DNA of 64,000 nucleotides from Aptenodytes patagonicus (lineage: Eukaryota; Chordata; Aves; Sphenisciformes; Spheniscidae). How positions within the stretch are numbered: position 1 is the stretch's first letter; the number at the start of each line of letters is the position of its first letter. This document shows positions 36,201 to 49,571 of the stretch, piece after piece. The position numbers and the translations under genes were made by a program. The DNA is taken from contig NC_134950.1 of NCBI RefSeq assembly GCF_965638725.1, forward strand, positions 32,364,932 to 32,428,931. The letters run 5' to 3'. The notes under the pieces are model-generated. The model was not told the DNA's origin. It searched no databases and saw only the letters and a list, made by a program, of their open reading frames with translations.

Positions 36201-36900
36201 GACCTGAAGATTGCTTAAGTGACCTGAATATTGCTTCATTGGCCTTATCGTCTTGGTTTGGAGGTCAGTAGCAGATACCTACTGTAAGATCCCCCATGGA
36301 GATGACCCCTCTGATCTTGACCCAGAGGCATTCGATATGGCTTCCACAATCGCCATAGCTGAATTCTACACATTCAAGGTTTTCCTTAACATAGAGTGTG
36401 ACTCCTCCTCTTCTTCTTCCCTGCTTGTCTTTACAAAACAGCCTATGGCCATCCATTGCAATCCTCCAGTCATGTGAGTTGCCCCACCATGTTTCAGTTA
36501 TTCCTATGATATCATAACTTTCTGACTGGGCACGGAGCTCCAGTTCCTCCTGTTTGTTCCCCAGGCTGCGTGCATTGGTATACGTACACTTGAGGTGGTT
36601 GGTCTTCTGGTTCTCATCTTGGGAGGCAGCTAAGGAACATTTGTCGCTGCTCTGGTTGGTCAGGCTTATTCCCCAGTTGGTTGCAATGGCGTGAGTGTTG
36701 CCACTTTGGACCCTGCCACCTGAGTCCTTCAGTTTAAAGCCTGCCTCAGCAAGTTGGCCAGCCTGCTGCCAAAGATTCCCTTGCCTCTTCTAGACAGGTG
36801 GATGCCATCCCTCCCTAACAAGGCTATAGTCATCAAAGAATGTCCCGTTGTCATAAAAGCCAAAACCCTCAGGACGGCACCAGCCACGAAGCCAGAAGTT
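33215..36900 (-). mobile_element. CR1 LINE, 5'-truncated, about 3.1 kb plus a nested LTR; coding region broken
   Basis: On the minus strand the element runs from the end of ORF1 (DGIHLSRRGKGIFGSRLAN region, about 36700-36900) through the endonuclease part of ORF2 (35703-36456, with the SDH motif in GCSDHSIVEF) and the reverse transcriptase (34570-35384, motifs [19 protein letters not shown] and FANDTKL). It continues to the C-terminal part (33426-34017) and the 3' end with ATTCTATGATTCTATG at 33230-33215. The frame is split into several pieces by stops and shifts. The catalytic FADD motif reads FAND, so the copy is dead. CR1 is the main avian LINE; its insertions lack clear target duplications. 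The 5' boundary near 36900 is approximate. Confidence 0.92.
34018..34564 (-). mobile_element. Solo LTR (subfamily B) nested inside the CR1
   Basis: 547-bp minus-strand LTR with TG...CA ends and a perfect 5-bp target duplication CCAGC (34013-34017 and 34565-34569). Removing it and one CCAGC rejoins the CR1 sequence exactly (CTCTTCCAGC continuing into CTATCCAGG), so it inserted after the CR1. The U3 TATA box has become TACATAAA, and an AT-rich (AATA/GATA)n tract lies at about 34165-34200. No internal retroviral sequence is present. Confidence 0.92.
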
Positions 36901-39900
36901 GGTTTGGATTTTGCAAAAATATATTTCCTTATATTTTCTTTTGGACAGAGCCAAAGACAACATGCAGGGAGATATAAACAACCACATATAAAAACAACTC
37001 AAAAGCGTGATTAGGAGGGCTGCAGTACTTGAGCCAGGCTTTAACCAACGGCATAATATCTTCTGGTGCGTGAGCTGCCTGGCACGGCTGCTTGGCCATG
37101 GCTGAATTCAGGACCTGCTGGGACCACAGCGGGGCTGTCCTGGGCAGAGCCTACTTGGGATCTGGACAGTAACAAAGCACTAATTGGCAGATGTTAGTAT
37201 TAGTGGAACAGTAATAAAGTAAAGATGATTGTGTTATTCCTCTGTGCAGCCACAACCAGTCTGTTGTGCAATTATCTGAAGAAAATGCCCAAAACTAAAT
37301 AAATCACTGTGTCATGGCACCTCAAGACCCCAAGCCCGTATCATTTTGGTAACACTGCTGTAAATCTAGTTTAATCCCACTGCGTACAAAAGGAGTTCCT
37401 CCTGATTTACAGTAGTATAGACTACAGCAAAATCTGCACCTATCTTTTCCCTCTAGTTATCTAATGCATTTTGGACTTTGATTTGAGGTTTTTAGCAAGA
37501 GGCTTACTGCTGAAGAAAAGCTGTGTCCTTCTGTGAGATGTGACAAGATTGTTGTCGGGCTGAGCGGTGAAAATCAGCTCTCTCATTGACACTTGAAGGT
37601 CTTGGTTTTAGAGGCCTGGTATTTTACAGACATCAGCACAAGCAATACGAAGAATTTGTCTTAGTTGCTGACAGGTTGGACTGGTGAATTTTTTGTATTA
37701 GGCATATCTAAGCAAGTAGTTCTTTGAGCAGCAGGACTAATGGTATTAATTTCCAGAGGATTCCCTCATGTTTAAGAAGATATAAAAATACCTATCCAAG
37801 TGTTTTCTGCACTTGAGGCAGATGTAATGCCTCTCCTTTGTGTGGATTTTCTAAATTAGCAATATAGTTACACTCTTCATGTTCAAGTCATTCCCATGGT
37901 AAAGCTAAGAACAGTTTGTACCTTCCATCCAGCTGCTTATCTCCATGAAACTCATATGGATTTAAATAATTATCTGTCAAGTGTGCTTCCAACTGGACAC
38001 TGTATTCAAAATGAAAAGATGGGGGATTACAAGCAGACAGACCCCACATGAAGACAACAGGAGCACCAGAACCTCGTTTCTAAATGAAAGTGAGTTAAAA
38101 ATGTCACCTAACAAGAACTGCATTTTGGCTCTTGTATGTAAGCACCAGAACTGCCCCAAAAATTCAGGATCTGACCACAGGCCAGACACTCCCTATGTTG
38201 ATGTTAACATGAGATACCACAAATCTCTGTGCCTGCAGAACCTTTCCCTTCCTTATCTGCTTTAATCAACTGTGATTTAGTGTGCAGTAATTTGTTTCTG
38301 AATAAAGGTGAAAAGTTGCAGTCAGCTCCTTTTACGGGCATTTTTTAAACTGTGCAAAAGCTGGCACATGTTACAGCTCTGACATGTGCTAGAGGTGCAG
38401 TCAGGAAAAAATTCTTTGAATGAAATTTGGATTTTTGAGTACTGGATGTCAACCAGGATTTGGAAATACAGCTTGCTGAGCCATTACAGGCCTGCTAATT
38501 ACGCTCCTGGTTACTCCAGAGCAGCCTCAAAGAATGATTTGACAGCATAATATGAGTAAAATAAGACTATTGTTATAAAAGAAAAACAATGAAACATGTT
38601 TTATTGATACACCTAATCAAAACACATTTTTGTATGATTTTAGCATAAACTGATCATTTATAATATATATATGGAGTGAGATAAGTAATTTCCATAGTCA
38701 TCTGTTGTATAGAGGTCCACCCATTAATAAAAAGACTACCACAGAGAGTCGAGGCACTCTTCTGCTTTTCCTTAAGTAGCCTTACAGTGTCTGAATGGCC
38801 ACTCTTAGAGTAATTAAAAATATCCAGTACCACAACTATTTTCAACATCAGCAGTAAGAAGAGACCTCTGTTACTTTAAGGAATGTATTTCACAAGGTCA
38901 CAAAGGTCAGATTCCATTCGAGTCACTGGGACTTCCATAACGCAGGACCCAGACCAATATTCTGCTGTACCGAGGCAGATCCCTCGACGCGTGTCCTCCC
39001 CGACGGCCTGAGTAAATTATGCCCTGGTACAACAAAAGCCCACTCGCAAGAAAAAGCCATTGGGATCACACAATGGGCCCTTCATAAGGGCTCCTTCTGT
39101 ACTTTTCCGAAGTCGGTCATAACACAGCTGTTACCGTCTGCTGGAAAGAGCTCTTGGCAGGAGGCACCTTACAAACGCCTGCCAAGCACCAGCCCCTTGA
39201 CAAAGTGGACCATCCAAATTCTCGCAGGCTGAATCCCCTCCAGAGACGCGTGATTTCGTCGACCTGGGGGCAGTTGCTAGTTATGCTTGCTGTCCGCGTG
39301 TCTCCAGGTGGCTGTCTGAAGGTAGGGGAAGACTTTTATGGACTTGAATCCATAAAAGAGAAATAGTAATTTTTCATGGGTAATTAGGAAAAGCTGTTTT
39401 GAATTTTAAACACAGATAATGTCATTATTGCAAAAGCAACACCTTTTTGGGGCATTTAATTTCCTCTAAGCCATCTTTAATAATCATTATGTTTTTATTA
39501 AATTTCTAGCCCTAGGACTAACAGTTAGCATTGATTTAAGGAATAAATTACCGATTAAAAGTTTTTCCATCATGATTTCATCCCAGTCTTGCTTAAATAC
39601 TGGAAACTGTCAAGCTACCAGCATGAAAAACAGTTAATCTCAGTCTAAAATTAAGCAGTTAAATTTATCTGCATAAATATAAATTGACATCTTTAATCCC
39701 ACAGAGAAAATTCCATATTCCCAGTACCAGATCCTGTCACTTAAGATTGCATTGGTGTTGAAGTATGGAGATCCTCTTAACATATGATTTATTTTTAATG
39801 CTCTCACTGGAATTATAAAACTATCATATGTCTCTTCAATGGATTTAAGCTTTTTCCTTTCCAGCTACACACAAGCACTGCACAAAGACTCAAAACTATT

Positions 39901-42900
39901 GATGCATCACCTCTGGAGTAGTCTTCAAAAGAATAAATGATTGCTTAACTGGCATTCTAGAAATTTGCCTTGGAAACACCCATATAGCCTGACATAAAAT
40001 GCGAGAGGAGAACAGACAACTGTAAAAGGAAACCATGACATAGTCCAGAATGAAAAGTTCATCACATATTAAAATACAGATTGATACTTCACACCCCCAT
40101 AAATTAAGTTGCTTTGGACTTGTTTGTGGCAAATAAAATAATTTAAGACACAAGGTTTTGAACCTTTTTCAGAGTATTATGCCTGTTATAACCTCTGTAG
40201 CCGAAGTCTTGATTTAAATTGCTTGTCATTTTTATACATGTAGGTACTCTTTGAATGACAAGTGTACACACTGCTTTAATACTGACATCTGTTCCAGCTC
40301 ATTAAACCCAGCTGTTCTTTACTTTTCCTCTCTTCCCCTTATGGTTCAATGGTAGTAAAACCATTCCTCCAGGCCATAAGTGAAAAGCAGAGAAGGCGTT
40401 AGCTACAGCCAGCCAGAAAAAGACTAGTATTACCACTTTTCTTGATTTTCCACACTTAAGTGTAAATTGATCAGGGAAACATACTCATTGCATAGAAGCA
40501 AAGCCAGTCTTGCTCTAGAATGCTAAGCCACACACAGAGCTATGCTGACATACTTACGGCATTGCAGTGATACATCCTGGTCGAAATGGCAATGTTGAAG
40601 TTCTCCTAGGCAAATTGAGAAATCCTGATATGAAGCTTGTTCATCTGTCCTCATGCTTGAAATGCCAGTGTGGTCTGTGCTCATATACCAGCTTGCAACA
40701 TTACTGATTGTACCACTGTATTACCACAGCCAACTCCCCATGGTGCCAAGCCCTACAGGTCTGATTCTTAAGCTTTCACACCAACTAGCGCAATCCTGTT
40801 TTTTCCCCGAAGAATAGCTTCTTAAATAAGTTTAGGTAGGGAGAGGAGAATCAGACCCATTTCATCCATACTAGCAGTTAAGTTCCCCCTACTTTAACGA
40901 AAGCTCTTAAAAGCCAGTGATGTTACTATGGCAATACAAGGCTGACCTTGGTCTCCTAGCCACGTAAAGACAAAACATGCTGCACAGAGCATGATCAGCT
41001 TGATACTCATGTATCCAACAATAAGCTCCTATCAGTATCCTTAAAACTAGGATTCTCTCCTGTCACTGCTCCCCATGTCCTGTTGAGAAAGAGGTCCGTT
41101 TTCCTGTGCTCAATGATTTCATGATATTTGTACGGAAGTCTAAGCAGGCACCTTGTTCCCCTTTCCCTGCGGCAGAAACAGCCTGTTGGACAACGGGCAT
41201 TTGTGCATGTGCATGATGTAAGGAGCTCTGCAGATGTCCTTCACTCCCCACAACACAAGCCTTCCTCAGAGCCCCGGACCTTACTGCACTGGTGTGGTAG
41301 GCCCAGAAGGGCTGCAAGATAGAGGGATGCTATGTGGGAAAATAGACCTAAAACCTTGTGGAAGAGTTTTGACTGAAGTTTCCCTGTCCAGGTTGGGTTA
41401 TTTGTAGTGTTAACACAAGCTTTTTTTTTGGCTTTTACCCACACTGCAGTACACCAACTGTCCATAAACATAAACTTTATTCCAGATTGGTGTTTTGGAC
41501 CTTGGCTGCAAGCTAAGACATCAGTGATAATTCCCCTAATCCAAGTTTGACAAGGGCTTCACCCAGCGTGGGCCCTACAGCCATATTTGATGGCCATTAT
41601 AGCCTACCAAATGTGTTTTTAAAGGAGGATGAGACCAGTAGCAGTCTTGGAGAAAGCTCTAAAAGCACAGTAAGCAGGATTGGACCCCAGCCCCAGGGCA
41701 GATCCTGGAAGCGAGCATGCAAACAAGTATCTGCAGGGCCGTTTGGGTAAAACTGAAGAACAAACCAGAGAAGGAAAGAACATCATCAGCACTGGAGTCA
41801 CGGCTGATGCTAGGCTGATGCTCCTCATGCATGCATCATGACCAGTGATTGGAATCATTTTGGTAGCTACTATTTGCTATGAGATGGCTTCTGTCTCAGC
41901 CAAGGGAAGAAGAAATGTGTTCCTCTGCCATCATTAGCACGTGCGATCTCAGATGAAAGAGAGCTGATATCTAAGCCTGCAGCTAGGGATTTTTTCTACT
42001 AGGCTTTAATTGAATACTGCTTTTTAAGTATTTAAAATGGCAGACAACAGAAGTGACTGTATATTTGTATTCTATTTATCTACGCATAGCATATACTGAG
42101 TTTCGGACACTAATGCTAGCATTCAGGCAGTGTCCTGGGCAGTCTCTGTTATGAACTCTGTTGGCTGTGTTGACTGGAAAAGTCACTGGAGAGGTACCTG
42201 GCCCCTCCATGTGCTCCCTGAGCATGGGGGGTGAAACAGAAAGACAGATCTTTTGTGAACAGGCTTCTGTATCATAGTTCAGCATTCTGTTTGTGTTTGC
42301 TTACATTTTTTGATTCTTGGTTGATGAAGCCTGATGTCACTGCAATTCTTACTCCCTCTTGTAACTTGCAGTCCTTCTTCATTCATTGATTTGCTGCTCC
42401 ACCACCAAGTGACAAAAGGCTTTTTAGCAGAGAAACACTTTTACGTGAGAGCTGAGAAAATATTGCCTTTTCCAATTTAGCATCTGCAATAAATTAACAT
42501 GGATGGACTATGATATGAAGACCATAACTGGTAAAAAAGGTCATGTTTGAAGTTTGCCCAGGCCTTCTGCCAAGCTAAAAAATATTTTCTTGATTTTTAT
42601 AAAAATAACTGAAATCTTAAGCCATTGCTATTGTTTCTGCAAGCTAATAACCTAGGAGGCAAACGCTTCTGGTAGACACACATTGAAAGAAGAAATAAAG
42701 GTTTAGTGAACTGTCAGAGGTATCTAGCTGTGACCTTGCTATAGGAAAGAATAAGAAAAGGTATTTTCTTTTATTACTTTCCTAGGACAAAAAAAATACT
42801 GTGATTCCCTCATTGGTGTATATCAGGACTTGCACTCTTTCTAGACTACAGCAGCCATTGAGGGCTTTGGGGGAGGGAACTTCATCCACCAGGGGACAGG

Positions 42901-44849
42901 AGGAAGGGAAAGAAACTGCACGGACATACAGGTTGAGTCTGAGCTCAGCCACCTCCATGAGCAAGGAGCTAGAGGAGACGGGGACAGATTGCTGATGGGC
43001 AGGGCGGGTAAGGTGGTATCGGAGTGCCACAAGTGTAGCTGGAGGGTGAGGAAGCATGAGCAGAGGGGACTCTGCAGCAGATCTCTCCAGCTTCAGCACC
43101 AGTTCTGTATCACTGCACTCCAGACCTGAGAAACCCCCTGGAAAATGCTGTGGTGGGCAAGGGGTCAGTCAGGTCATTGGCACCAGCAGGGGCTTGGGCC
43201 TCTTTCTCTTCTGCCCACCGCAACAGTGGGGAGAAGAGCAGAAATACTGATAATATGTAACCCCATCACTGGGGAGGTGACACCGCATGGGATTGAGAAC
43301 CTCTCCACAGGTAGCATGGCAGGCATTTTGCTGCCATTTGCAAACCTTGCTTACTTAGTTCTTAACAAAGCTGTATTTATTCTTTTTAAACATCTTTTAC
43401 CTGCTTTAATAAAGACATTAGTTCCACACTGCATTGGCAGATAAGTACTTAAGAAAACACAAGAAACAGGCAGGCTGAGCCAAACTTTTAATAGATTTCA
43501 AAATTACATAAAGCAGTTGCCAGTTGGCACGGATGTGACAAAGTAACACAGCATCACATTTCCTCACCCTATTTCCCTGTGCACCGCCGCTTGCCACACA
43601 AAGCTGCAGGCACGCAAAGCCCTTGCAATGCCTACCTCTTCTGGACTGCTCCCAATGATGACAGATGAGCTTTTTAGTTGCCTCTGCCAGGCCTGCGAAC
43701 TGATGGTGTCCTAAGCCCATGCCGGCGAAAGCTCTTTGCATCATCCTTGTAAATGTTGTGCCATTTACCTCCTACCCCACTACTTTGAAGAACACTGGGC
43801 TTCCTGGCACCTCGGCTGGGTTACAGACCGTGCCATTTTGCTTTCAGTTTGCCTAATGCTGGTTATGCGTCCGTTAAGCAGCAGCTCAGTGCACAACTGA
43901 GCCATCTCCTGCCAGGTGCTCTCATAGCAGGGGATGGCCTCATCAGCCAGGCTAGTAGAGGGTACACTGAACTCTCCTGAAATAACAGCACGTACTCATA
44001 TTTTTAAAGGTGAAAAGATGCTTTCATATTCAAATAGTTCCAGGCCGCATAGCACCATGCACACTGCCAAGGTATCCCACAGTGGTATTCACAAAGGCTG
44101 TGTCTATAATAATAAATTATACATGCCTAGGAACACTCCCAGGTGCTGAGGCCAACTGGCATTGAACGGCTTATATCTATGCTAATAAATTGTCTCATCC
44201 TCCAAAGCAGGGCTGCTACACGCAAACCACCTACACCGCTCTGGCCGTGCCCAGGCATTACTCAGGAAGCGTGCTCACTGCGATGGGCCAGGCGCAGGCC
44301 ACGGATCGGTCCAACAGTTTACTACAATATATACTTGGAGGCATGCTGGTCACACTCGAATCTGCTAGCACAGGAGCAGCCAAATTCACCCTCCTGGTCA
44401 AATAAGCCATCCTCAATGGTGCTACTCTTTCACACTGATGTATCCACAGAGTCTCTGTAGCACAACCGCTGTGTGCGGAAAGGAACATTTATGAATGCCT
44501 TCAGTGGCACTTTGGGACTGTCCTCTCCTCAAGCTGGCTGTCACTGCAGGAGCAATAGGAAAATCAACCATTTTGCAGCCACAACACATTGGTAATCACC
44601 TCACAAACTTCCACCACCACTATATCAATCATGCACTGGCTGGCATCAGACTGACTTGATGCTGGCTTGTAAGAAAGTCACCGCCTGCCAGATCTCAAAT
44701 GCAGTCTGCCTAGGCTGGTGCTGCCTTCTTTGCACAGCTCCATGAAGATACTGCTCTGTGTGCACAAGCTCTTCAGTCAATACTTGCCATCTCAGGTCTG
44801 TAGAGTAAACGGGTCAGGGGTGGCTGCAAAACATGAAAGCAGGGAGATG
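36901..44849. other. Intergenic, nothing recognised
   Basis: About 8 kb of ordinary AT-rich sequence. Open frames are short and without recognisable homology on either strand. I saw no tRNA-like, rRNA-like or clear transposon sequence. Confidence 0.4.
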
Positions 44850-45520
44850 TTAATAGTGGAAATTCCTCAATCTTAAGACCCATCTTCTTTAATATCTCCA
44901 TTAGTGATTTTAGCACAATAAATAAGAGCAGTGTTGATGAGATTTGTTAATGCCATGAAGCTGGGCGATACCGTGAAAAGAGAGGAGGCTTGGATATTGG
45001 AATTAGCAGATGAACTTCAGTAGTGCAGTAGTAGAGACAGGATGAATTTCAATAAAATGAAAGACTATATTTTTGAGAATAACAAAAACCATGTGACAAC
45101 AAGGATCTTATTGTTGCCAGCCAGAGAGGAAGGCATGTGATTGCCAACTGACTGAAGAATGACTATGAACCATCATGGGAGGCAATCATATAAAAAGCAA
45201 ATGAGGTTGCAGGAAGTGTTTGCAGGGATGGGGCCTTATGAAAAGCCCTGACTACTGGACTGGTCGCTCGTCATGAGAGTAGGTGAAACAGGCAGGAGAG
45301 GGCAGGGGAACAGGCAGTCTATTTTATGAGAGAAGGCTGGCCACCCTTAACTTGGTCATCCTAATAATGAGGGAGGATAAGAGGAGGGGGACCATTGTTG
45401 CCTTTAATTGTACAATGGAGGTGGAGCAGGAACACTTCAGAGAAAGGACAATGCTGGCACAAGCCAATGTTTGCATGATAGATATAGTTAGGCTGGGAAT
45501 TAAAAGATGTTCCTCTTCTC
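44850..45520 (+). mobile_element. Degenerate LINE-like segment (old CR1-type reverse transcriptase tail)
   Basis: With several frame breaks the plus strand reads like the end of a CR1-type ORF2: a TNISISDF-like stretch near 44890, AMKLGDTVKREEAW near 44955 (matching the FADDTKLGG region in position), then MNFNKMKDYIF near 45045 (compare [11 protein letters not shown]). It continues as scattered matches into the 45.3-45.5 kb region. Divergence is high and both ends are uncertain, so this is a tentative call. Confidence 0.4.
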
Positions 45521-48208
45521 TAAACCAGTCCTCTCTGGAACAGCTATTCAAGCAGAGCAAGCATGGCATAAAGGAAGAGATTTTTAGGCAGTGCTTATTA
45601 AGTTCAAAAGAAGAACAGCATGATGTTCTCACCTTGTGAGGGCAGAGAACAGGGCCTGGCAATCCATATTTCCACTGCAGTCCTTTTGTCCTACAATGAA
45701 GAAGCAATTCTTACAATGTAAGTCTGTGCTTACATGCATCCTTGTCCCCCGAGACCTGGGGAGCACAGAGAGTACCCAGATGCAGCCTGCATCAGCTGTC
45801 TCCATGCTCTCTCCTGAATGGTCTCCATGTCACGGCCTGCCCCAGCTGCTGCTGTCCTCTAAGGATCTTCTCCCAAGTTTCATACCCTTCATTTGCATCC
45901 ACATTTGCATAATTGAGAAGAAAAATTTCAATTTACTGCCCCATATTATTGTCAGTGGTGGAAAGGGACGGCAGTGAGAAGACCGCATAGCTGGAGTGCA
46001 TTAGTTGGCCATGTCGGAGGGCTAAGAAATAACAGACAAACTACACTGATTGCGATGTGCACCACAGGAGTAGGAACACCAGAATATGATCCCCCCAAAT
46101 CTGACACTCCTGCCCTGCATTACGGTAGCACCAGTTTGGACACGACAGCTGGTTACCGTCAGCAGTAGGCACTCTTGCAGGCTTCTTGGCTAATTTGGCT
46201 GCAGGGACCAAGGAAGATCCTACATGGTAGCTGGAAGGAGACTCTGCTGGCAGTTGGGCTCATGCCAGCATTGGGTGGAATCGCTACAAGGAAAGCAAAT
46301 GGGAAAAAACCCCGTCCCAGTGGTCATCTTTCCCCATCAGAAAAGACCGAATATGTCTGAAGGCATAATTAAAAAACATCACATAACCGGCAAAGCCCTG
46401 AGGCTTGTCAGTATGAAGTATCATTAATTGATACAAATTGTTTGTTAAGGAGTGACTCATTTGTCATGGCTTGTACAGTGCCTTGGATGAAGAAAATCCT
46501 TAAAGACAGAATAAAACCATTTGCTGTAGTTGTGGAGGAGTCTCTGGAACAAGCTGCACATATGCTTTCTAGCTCTGCTTGATGCCTGTGAGAGCAAGGC
46601 TTTTATCATTCATTTTCTGGTACTAGTTCGGATCTGAAATGAGCAACCACCACAGTTGGTAACTGATGCCAGTTCTGGCTGGGAAGGATGTGAAGAGCTC
46701 TAGTAGCAGGGTTGCATCTATTGAAACCCTCTGAAACTGATAGCAACACTGGCCTTTCCGAAGGGCAGTGTCCACAGCGGTCCTGCAGAGAAAGAGAGGC
46801 AACGGCACTGCCTGGGAGCAGCAAGCTGGGGGTGACAGCCCAGCCAGCTGGGCAGTGTTGCACTGATGGGATGCTGTCCCCCTGTGCCCAGCGAGGAGAC
46901 CAGGGCATGGCCAGTGATGGTGACGGGCTCAGGCACAGCCCAGGGATCACCAGACACGTCTGTATTGAGACATGTGTGGGGCAAGCGAGGAGGTCCCACC
47001 AGGTAGAGGGCTAAGCACAGGCACATCTCAGCTCAGGTACGAGGCTCGTACCGCTCAGGGACCCAGGGGAAGGCTGCCCTGGCTGTGAGTGCACTCCTGA
47101 CCCCCACAGGGGGAGCCCAAAATGAACATCAAGAATTCGGCTTTCCCACAAATGGTGATTTGCGTCTTTTGTCCGAGGGAGAAGTTCTGGTTTTAGAACA
47201 GGGAAATAGCTGGGGCAGAAGATTTTGTCAGCAGTTTTTGAACCGCCTGCCTCAGTTCCTATCTCTAGGACAGCACTTGCCTGCAGCCCTGTTTCATGAC
47301 AGGAATTGGTAAGGGAGTTTGGAGTGAAGAGTGAAGTGACATGGGGTGACATGGGATCACCTTCTGCAACAGGGGATGCAATGATCCAAAATAATCCCAC
47401 TCCTTACTGCAAAGAGATGAGACTTGCTAAGTACTTGCTAAGTAAGGAGGAATATAGAATAGAGACTACTTTGGAAAATCATTCATTGGCATCTGGCTGA
47501 AAACATGAAGGTTTTTGAAGCAGTGAACTCAGTGGGCAGCCAGCCTTAGTCATAGGTGTCTGTTCACTAGAGACAAAATACTGCCCAAGCACCTCATCCT
47601 GCTCTTCACTATATGAGAGGCAAGCCTGATACTGAGGACAGCAAATTTTTTTCATGCAGTCCTGCTTCAAGTTCCTCGTCTGACAATCAGATGTGCATCC
47701 TGGAGGACTCTACTAACCAGCAATCTTTTATAATTTCAGTAATATACCTGACATTTTTTGCAGGTGAGTCTTTCAGGTCTGCAACCCAGCTGCTTCGCTA
47801 GCTTGGCTTTGCAAGGTGCAGCCTGTCTCAGGTGGTGGTGGGTCCAGTCAGTCACTGCTTTCTGCTGGAAGCAGGCAATTTTACTTTGAAGACTGCTCCA
47901 AATGCACAAAAAATGTTGAACTAGTGTAAAACTGGAAGTTTTAAAATTTCTATTGGAGGTACACTGGATGGAGGCAACTGGTAGTGTAAGTTTTGTTACC
48001 AACTTAAGGAAGAGCAGGAGCAGGTATTTGCATGGGATTCTGCTCCGTTATTGCCAGGTTGTCCCAGTGATAAACTTGCATGCATTTTTCATTAATCTGG
48101 AACTTGCTGCTGCCCCTCTTTAGCTGCTAAGATAGTTTCCAGAGCATGTTTTCCCAGAAACTATTCTCTCTGCAACAGCTCTCTCTTTTTCTGTCTGTGA
48201 GGGATTGC
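45521..48208. other. Intergenic, nothing recognised
   Basis: About 2.7 kb. Open frames of 100-130 codons at 45.3-47.4 kb have no recognisable homology and no gene signals. Confidence 0.4.
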
Positions 48209-48419
48209 TTTTGGTTTCCCAGCAGTGTAAGTTGGGTCTGAAGAAAGAGAATGGGGAAGAGCAGAATGACTGAGGATATGGGGTCCCAAAACATTTTCTC
48301 CATGGCGAGGCTGTTGTAAGCAGTTCCCTCTTCTCCCTCTCAGTCTTAGCCCCACCATCCCCTCAGCAGTGTCACCACAGGTCTGGGTGGACCAGGCGGC
48401 CAGACGGACCAGGGAAATG
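48209..48419 (-). repeat. Left arm of a 211-bp inverted repeat
   Basis: The reverse complement of this segment matches 49572-49782 over all 211 bases, with no gaps and 5 mismatches, all transitions. The sequence itself is not a repeat family I know. Its outer and inner flanks are not shared with the right arm. Confidence 0.95.
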
Positions 48420-49305
48420 ATCAGAATTAAAAATAACCTTTTCCTAGTGAGACCATTTCTGCCACATCAGCTCACACCATCCTACCTGCCAACGTGTCTG
48501 AGGCTGCCTCTGCAGTCAGTGCACACCCACGCATGCCTGCCCCGCTGTAACCAGCGGTTGTGCCACCCCTCTCCCTGGTCCCAGCCTGCTGTCACCATCA
48601 GTTGTGCCACCCCTCTCCCTGGCCCCAGCCCTGCACCCTCACCCCTTCCCTCCCCTTGCAGCAGGGGAGTGACCGGACTGCGGGCACTGGGCTGAGCCAG
48701 CCCTGCTGCTGGCCATGGGAAGGAGCAGGCAGGGCCCAGCCCTCATTTTCCATACTTACAAAGAGGGATGGGAAGTCGTGGTGAAGGCCATGAGCGAAAT
48801 GGAAGTTATGCTGATGTTTGCTTTAGGCCCCCCAAGTGAGAAAAATACTGCAGTTCTTCGGCAGTTTAAGATGGAAGGTGGGAGTGAAAAGGTTTTCCTT
48901 TCCCCTTGCTCGCTCACACTCCACAATATATTTGTGTATATCCACAAATCTGGCACAGGAAAAAACCTGCTTTTTGTGTGAGGCGGGCATTATGCAGAGT
49001 AACTGGGACAGTGCAATAAATTAGAGATTTCCATCATAGATCTGTTCTGGATAACATGCACGACATAGTAAAATGTTTCTCAGATTTGTACTTTGCTGGT
49101 TGTAGGAAATCAGAGATAATGTGCCAGGGCTCAGTATATTCACTGGATCTTGTTGTGTGGGCGAAGTCAAGCTACTATTACTGGTCAGGAGCAATTACTG
49201 CTACAAAAATAAAACTCATTTCCACCTACAGAGCTCTATGTTGTTGTAAGTTAAGATTGTGGTTTGGACTTAAATTGAACATACCAATTGAACAGAGTAA
49301 GAAAC
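48420..49305. other. Spacer between the inverted repeat arms, nothing recognised
   Basis: About 0.9 kb (1,152 bp between arms in total), including a C-rich stretch with a repeated GTTGTGCCACCCCTCTCCCT block at about 48557-48619. No gene recognised. Confidence 0.45.
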
Positions 49306-49347
49306 GTGTTGATATAAATGTGTTGATATAAACGCGTTGATATAAAT
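49306..49347. repeat. Tandem repeat, 14-bp unit, three copies
   Basis: GTGTTGATATAAAT (49306-49319), GTGTTGATATAAAC (49320-49333) and GCGTTGATATAAAT (49334-49347). The copies differ only by C/T changes. Confidence 0.9.
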
Positions 49348-49571
49348 CGGTCCTTATAAGCCAAATACAAATTATTACAGCAATCATTAAAGTAACCGAG
49401 AGTACAAAAATATTACAGCTATGAAACTGCATGTTGTAATTACTGGTGTTATCTCAGTGTTTTATATTCAAAGTTCTCTGTTCTGGATACTATTAAAGAA
49501 TATTGATTTGGAGAACAGAAAAAGAACTTCTCAGTATTAAAAGCGGTTTAGCTGTATTTAAACAGCTAAAA

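Noticed and set aside
34542..36456. Minus-strand open frames with reverse transcriptase and endonuclease similarity
   Set aside because: These are pieces of one broken CR1 element, not host genes.
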